Below are positions 7,301 through 9,245 of a DNA stretch of 9,245 nt, piece by piece. Under the pieces are notes generated by a model. The model did no database searches. It saw only the letters and a program-made list of their open reading frames with translations, and was not told where the DNA came from. Each line of letters begins with the position of its first letter. Positions within the stretch are counted from its first letter, which is position 1. This DNA comes from Oscillospiraceae bacterium (GTDB lineage Bacteria > Bacillota > Clostridia > Oscillospirales > Oscillospiraceae): positions 1 to 9,245 of the forward strand of contig JAFYCQ010000218.1 in the NCBI GenBank assembly GCA_017539635.1, in the 5' to 3' direction. Both the position numbers and the translations under genes were made by a program.

Positions 7301-8567
7301 CTATCAGTGGTATTCAAATACGACTGACAGTACCCAGGGCGCAAGCAAGATAGAAGACGCCGTAAACGCCGCTTACGATATTCCTTCGGGCAGGACGGCG
7401 GGCTCTGAGGAATACTATTTCTGCGTCGTCACCGCCGCCCGGACGGACAACGGCCGGACATCTGAGCTTACGTCGGACGTCGCCAAGGTGACGGTGAACA
7501 AAGCTCCCGTAACTATAAAGGCGCTGGACAAGGAAATATACGTAAGCTCCACTCTGCTGGAGTGGAATGAAAACAGCTACACCGTAACGGGCCTTATGGG
7601 AGATGACACCCTCGAAACCGCGCCAACAGTGGAATACAGAAAAGACGGAGCTGCGGTACAGGTGGACATGAACAGAGCGGGCGAGTACGAGATCTGGCCG
7701 CAAAACGCAAAAGCGGATAATTACGAGATCTCTTACGCAAAAGGCACGCTGACCGTAAGCTACGCACCCAGCGGTGATTCCGGCTCCTATGCGCCGGCGC
7801 CGACAGTCACGGTGATCCCGTCAGAGCACGGCAAGGTGACAGTTGTGCCTGAAAATCCCAGACCGGGACAGACGGTGACCGTCAAGCTGAAGCCCGAAGA
7901 GGGCTACGTGGCCGACTGGGTGACCGTTACGGACAAGGACGGCAATAAGGTAAAAGTCACAAAGAACGAGGACGGTACCTACAGCTATACGGAGCCGGAG
8001 GGCGGCGCCAAGGTCAAGGCCGAGTTTCTTAAAGCTGTCGAAAATCCCTTTGAGGATGTACTTAAGGGAGACTACTTCTGCGATCCCGTAATCTGGGCGT
8101 TGGAGAAGGGCGTTATCGAGGACACCGGGGAGAAGTCCTTCGGCCCCGAGGAGCCCTGCACAAGGAGCCAGGTGCTGACCTTCATCTGGAAAGCGGCGGG
8201 CTGCCCGAAGCCCGCCATAACGGAAAACCCCTTCAACGACGTTTCGGAAGATGCCTATTATTACCAGGCAATCCTTTGGGCCTATGAGCAGGGGATAACC
8301 CGTGGAAACGGCGAGGGGGGCTGCGATCCGGACGAGACGGTGACGAGAGGCGACAGCGTCACGTTCATCTACCGCGCATTAGGCGGCAAGCTGGAGGGAG
8401 AAATACCCTTTGAGGACGTTGACAGCGGGGATTACTGCTTCGACGCTGTGCTCTGGGCGTTTATAGAGGGTGTTACCAATGGCACCGACGAGGACAGCTT
8501 CAGCCCCGGATATCCCTGCCAGAGAGCGCATATAATCACCTTCCTCTACAGGGCATACCACATGTAA
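4332..8567 (+). CDS. Large multidomain surface protein: dockerin-like, cohesin-like, beta-helix modules, three SLH domains
   Basis: This is 1411 residues; AGGAGG (4318-4323) lies 8 nt before the ATG. Signal peptide 1-26, likely cleaved after A-L-A. A dockerin-like region (about 61-122) has a good first calcium loop (Asp63, Asn65, Asp67, Asp71, Asp74) and a degenerate second ending D-A-L-V-I-Q-K-Y-L. A cohesin-like beta-sandwich follows (about 148-287). Beta-helix module 1 is 297-565; a Listeria-Bacteroides repeat is about 570-648 (ends L-Y-A-Q-W); beta-helix module 2 is 650-950, with four G-G-x-I-type rungs at 768-846. Then come an Ig-like domain (about 957-1055), an MBG-like domain (1056-1145), an InlB-B-like repeat (1157-1233) and SLH domains at 1238-1291, 1299-1352 and 1358-1411. 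SLH domains bind cell-wall polysaccharide, so the protein is displayed on the wall with its N-terminal modules outward. It likely acts in adhesion, carbohydrate binding or protein docking; no catalytic motif was recognised. There is no LPXTG motif. It is monocistronic, with its own promoter and terminator. Confidence 0.92.
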   Translation: MKTKRILSFVLSLLMCVSLLPIPALALGTKEEIWPGSGSLDAHKYTGEAVTLFEGGSTMLCGDANCDGKVDMADVVVLRKWLNDASAYNMKNDGKINADVINLKDEAVLDENDALVIQKYLAGAEASLNGQTPARPTGNQSAGELEEGMIGLSFPTVKAVPGSTVQLKVVVNDASNAGLALSAMDMTLKTDSPLKISGVSEKTAAYNADILSKTSDAGLHLCFVNSKGDGVAADDGAVVFTLNVEVPEGTAAKSYTVSVDDLFRAFDGNGSNISSSVCLTAGTIVVEESAPAPMEVSAWSGLADALNKGGDIKLLSDITWSEGDKVLEIPKDVKVTLDLNVHTIDRGLAKAEKPVSDGLIILNKGTLIIKNGTLTGAYNNGNGGAVFNAEGAAITLDGVTVTKNRALNGGGVYNSDEATAIINNSLFSYNEAGNSGGVIYNNSVITIKNCRFENNQAGIIEESGGNGGGIYNGKNVTLNLSGSVIIIGNTAGDMANNVYLSGGTPVNITAPLDEKAVIGVTTQMEGDPVVFTAGLKDNGAKENFVSDDNSFKLDVRDSGEVQLSVRTPESVTVTFHKNDGSDPETTAGQTVPYNTETALNANTFTNGDLVFVCWNTEAKPTETNPGTVYTDKASVKLTEDLDLYAQWRSASDWALLARKMEQGGEIKLEGSVSPDFSGDSAYDNSPLTVPKDVSVTLDLNGFTIDRKLDSARSNGCVIKVEGALTITDSSAEKTGKITGGNNQYNAGRYDNYGGGVYVGAAGEFTLEGGTITGSKATAGDGVYIDGGSFTMKGGSITGNTGTVSGVSARNNGSFTMSGGSITDNSGSMIVQINNSSCTMTGGRIENNKTTNFGAVYLLLSGSSMKISGAPVISGSVKQNGGTPYNVYLLSGKKLTVTGELDADANIGVTMKAPGVFTDGLNGRGDAKSFTSDEAKYTVTTNDGSGEAELTPTPTSPPQITGQPEALTLTYCYTSGSLTVDAACADDHTLSYQWYSNTTDSTQGASKIEDAVNAAYDIPSGRTAGSEEYYFCVVTAARTDNGRTSELTSDVAKVTVNKAPVTIKALDKEIYVSSTLLEWNENSYTVTGLMGDDTLETAPTVEYRKDGAAVQVDMNRAGEYEIWPQNAKADNYEISYAKGTLTVSYAPSGDSGSYAPAPTVTVIPSEHGKVTVVPENPRPGQTVTVKLKPEEGYVADWVTVTDKDGNKVKVTKNEDGTYSYTEPEGGAKVKAEFLKAVENPFEDVLKGDYFCDPVIWALEKGVIEDTGEKSFGPEEPCTRSQVLTFIWKAAGCPKPAITENPFNDVSEDAYYYQAILWAYEQGITRGNGEGGCDPDETVTRGDSVTFIYRALGGKLEGEIPFEDVDSGDYCFDAVLWAFIEGVTNGTDEDSFSPGYPCQRAHIITFLYRAYHM
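5220..7181 (+). repeat. Diverged internal duplication of the beta-helix module within the surface protein
   Basis: Two coding segments, 5220-6026 and 6279-7181, encode homologous modules. Both open with a W-x-x-L-(A)-x-x-(L/M)-x-x-G-G-(D/E)-I-K-L motif, then P-K-D-V-(K/S)-V-T-L-D-L-N and T-I-D-R. Both close with N-V-Y-L, a beta-rich stretch containing (V)-I-G-V-T and V-F-T-(A/D)-G-L, and a final acidic E-(V/A)-(Q/E)-L. The Listeria-Bacteroides repeat (6039-6275) sits between them. The DNA has diverged, so this is an old domain duplication and not a recent tandem repeat. Confidence 0.75.
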
Positions 8568-8578
8568 ACACAATAATT

Positions 8579-8609
8579 ATGAGCCCGCGGCAATTCGCCG
8601 CGGGCTCAT
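8579..8609 (+). terminator. Hairpin terminator of the surface-protein gene
   Basis: A perfect 13-bp stem, ATGAGCCCGCGGC (8579-8591) with GCCGCGGGCTCAT (8597-8609), has loop AATTC, starting 11 nt after the TAA. The following sequence, GCTTTCAG, is poor in T, so the hairpin is strong but the tail is not ideal. It may also stabilise the mRNA 3' end. Confidence 0.7.
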
Positions 8610-8705
8610 GCTTTCAGCTGCTCTGCATGATCCATTCAACGATGAAAAATACTGCTTTATCAGTCAGTTTTACTTTATCAGCACCGTGATTTTCCGTTTT
8701 TCGTA

Positions 8706-8734
8706 TTGACAAACAGTTAGCAGCGTGTTAAGGT
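8706..8734 (+). promoter_or_regulatory. Extended -10 promoter driving the cobalamin riboswitch transcript
   Basis: A consensus -35 TTGACA (8706-8711), a 17-bp spacer and -10 TAAGGT (8729-8734) are preceded by TG at 8726-8727 (TGn extended -10). Transcription would start near 8741, about 25 nt before the riboswitch P1 stem. Between 8610 and 8705 I see only a short direct repeat, CTTTATCAG, at 8655-8663 and 8673-8681. Confidence 0.7.
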
Positions 8735-8766
8735 TTAACCAAATAGAGCGATAAAGTTCTGCATAC

Positions 8767-9066
8767 AACGACAGGAAGTGCGCGGTAATCAGTCCGTGTG
8801 AAAAGGGAAACAGGTGAAAATCCTGTGCTGTCCCGCAACTGTAAGTGAGTCGTTGGCTCCATTATGCCACTGGGAGACCGGGAAGGCGGAGCGGACGCAG
8901 CCTCACGAGCCAGGAGACCTGCTTTCTGTCCGTTACATCTATGCCACGATGGATGGCGGTGTTAACGCATACAGAGAGGGTCACGAGTGTGCCGTTAATC
9001 GGTGCGCGTTTTGTCCGTTATTTGCAGTTATCAGCCGTTCCCCATCGTGGGGAGCGGCTGTTTTTT
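8767..9066 (+). promoter_or_regulatory. Cobalamin (B12) riboswitch: aptamer plus transcription-termination platform
   Basis: The aptamer spans about 8767-8934. Class signatures are present in order: AAAAGGGAA (8801-8809), GGTGAAAATCC (8813-8823), GCTGTCCCGCAACTGTAA (8827-8844), GCCACTGGG (8866-8874) and the B12 box AGCCAGGAGACCTGC (8908-8922). P1 pairs AACGACAGGAAG (8767-8778) with CTTTCTGTCCGTT (8922-8934), with one bulged C and one G-U. A P13-like hairpin, GCCA/TGGC (8943-8957), exposes ATGGA (8949-8953), complementary to TCCAT (8858-8862) in the L5 region: the L5-L13 kissing loop. The antiterminator CCACGATGG (8944-8952) is perfectly complementary to the terminator segment at 9042-9050. 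Predicted logic: corrinoid binding locks the kissing loop, frees the terminator and switches off the gene starting at 9233. Confidence 0.95.
9033..9066 (+). terminator. Riboswitch-controlled intrinsic terminator
   Basis: AGCCGTTCCCC (9033-9043) pairs with GGGGAGCGGCT (9049-9059) over 11 bp with one wobble, loop ATCGT, followed by G and six T (9061-9066). Its loop and flanking pairs (9042-9050) are the exact partner of the antiterminator at 8944-8952. Confidence 0.9.
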
Positions 9067-9138
9067 ATCTATATTACAGCCTTTTAAGGAAGACCCTGCG
9101 AGGACGGGGTCGGACGGCTTGCGGCTATAAGTCTGTCC

Positions 9139-9170
9139 GGCTGCCTCCCGTTGGGGAGACAGCCGCTTTT
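9139..9170 (+). terminator. Second terminator-like hairpin in the B12-regulated leader
   Basis: GGCTG-C-CTCCC (9139-9149) and GGGAG-A-CAGCC (9154-9164) form a stem with one C/A mismatch, loop GTTG, followed by GCTTTTACTTT. It lies between the riboswitch terminator and the downstream ATG. An upstream hairpin, GGAC/GTCC (9112-9115 with 9135-9138), precedes it. GCGGCT (9121-9126) can pair with AGCCGC (9161-9166), a possible alternative fold. The T-tail is shorter than that of the first terminator. Confidence 0.5.
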
Positions 9171-9232
9171 ACTTTGTTGAAACTCACATCATGTGACTTC
9201 AAATATTTTTTTAGAGGAAAGGAACGCACGAA

Positions 9233-9245
9233 ATGAAAAAGAGGA
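9233..9245 (+). CDS. Start of a B12-riboswitch-controlled gene (partial; first codons only)
   Basis: The ATG at 9233 is preceded by a strong SD region, AGAGGAAAGGA (9213-9223), 9 nt upstream. Only Met-Lys-Lys-Arg is visible before the window ends. A basic start of this kind is common in secreted proteins and lipoproteins, and genes behind cobalamin riboswitches often encode corrinoid transport or B12-related enzymes. A substrate-binding lipoprotein of a B12 ABC transporter is therefore a reasonable guess, but nothing in four residues proves it. Confidence 0.6.

Noticed and set aside
8814..9236. 140-aa plus-strand open frame
   Set aside because: It runs through the cobalamin riboswitch and two terminator hairpins; the conserved RNA motifs explain the sequence.

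Overview
The window looks like chromosome from an anaerobic Gram-positive of the class Clostridia, probably an Oscillospiraceae/Ruminococcaceae-type gut bacterium. The evidence is a large SLH-domain surface protein with dockerin-like and cohesin-like modules, a lipoprotein with a tether of the DUF4352 style, strong AGGAGG-type ribosome binding sites, sigma-A type promoters and a cobalamin riboswitch with an intrinsic terminator. The genus cannot be fixed from the sequence alone.

Layout. Positions 1-373 (minus) hold the N-terminal part of a small lipoprotein gene that runs off the left edge. Positions 386-604 hold its upstream region: a good promoter, about 180 nt of highly structured RNA whose 5' end pairs with a segment 100 nt downstream, and an intrinsic terminator whose T-tract runs straight into the lipoprotein SD. 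This block is visibly more AT-rich than the rest. A terminator at 658-691 ends the next minus-strand unit. Positions 707-1596 (minus) hold a STAS-domain anti-sigma-antagonist-like gene followed by a small anti-sigma/ATPase-like gene that an in-frame TAA splits in two. Positions 1704-4058 (minus) encode a half-size ABC exporter fused at its C-terminus to a GNAT acetyltransferase. The minus-strand genes may be co-transcribed from the ABC promoter at 4119-4147, but the STAS unit also has its own promoter at 1642-1670.

The direction switches at about 4150-4240. Positions 4332-8567 (plus) encode a 1411-aa cell-surface protein: signal peptide, dockerin-like pair, cohesin-like domain, two homologous beta-helix modules either side of a Listeria-Bacteroides repeat, Ig-like, MBG-like and InlB-B-like modules, then three SLH domains. 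It has its own promoter (4240-4268) and a strong hairpin terminator (8579-8609).

Positions 8706-9232 are non-coding: a promoter, a cobalamin (B12) riboswitch aptamer, an expression platform with a readable antiterminator/terminator switch, and a second terminator-like hairpin. These control a gene whose first codons (Met-Lys-Lys-Arg) start at 9233 and which leaves the window; by context it is probably involved in corrinoid uptake or use.

The most interesting points are the undescribed structured leader at 386-570, the ABC-GNAT fusion, the dockerin + cohesin + SLH combination in one chain, the split regulator with a degenerate ATP site, and the base-by-base readable B12 switch with a possible tandem terminator.
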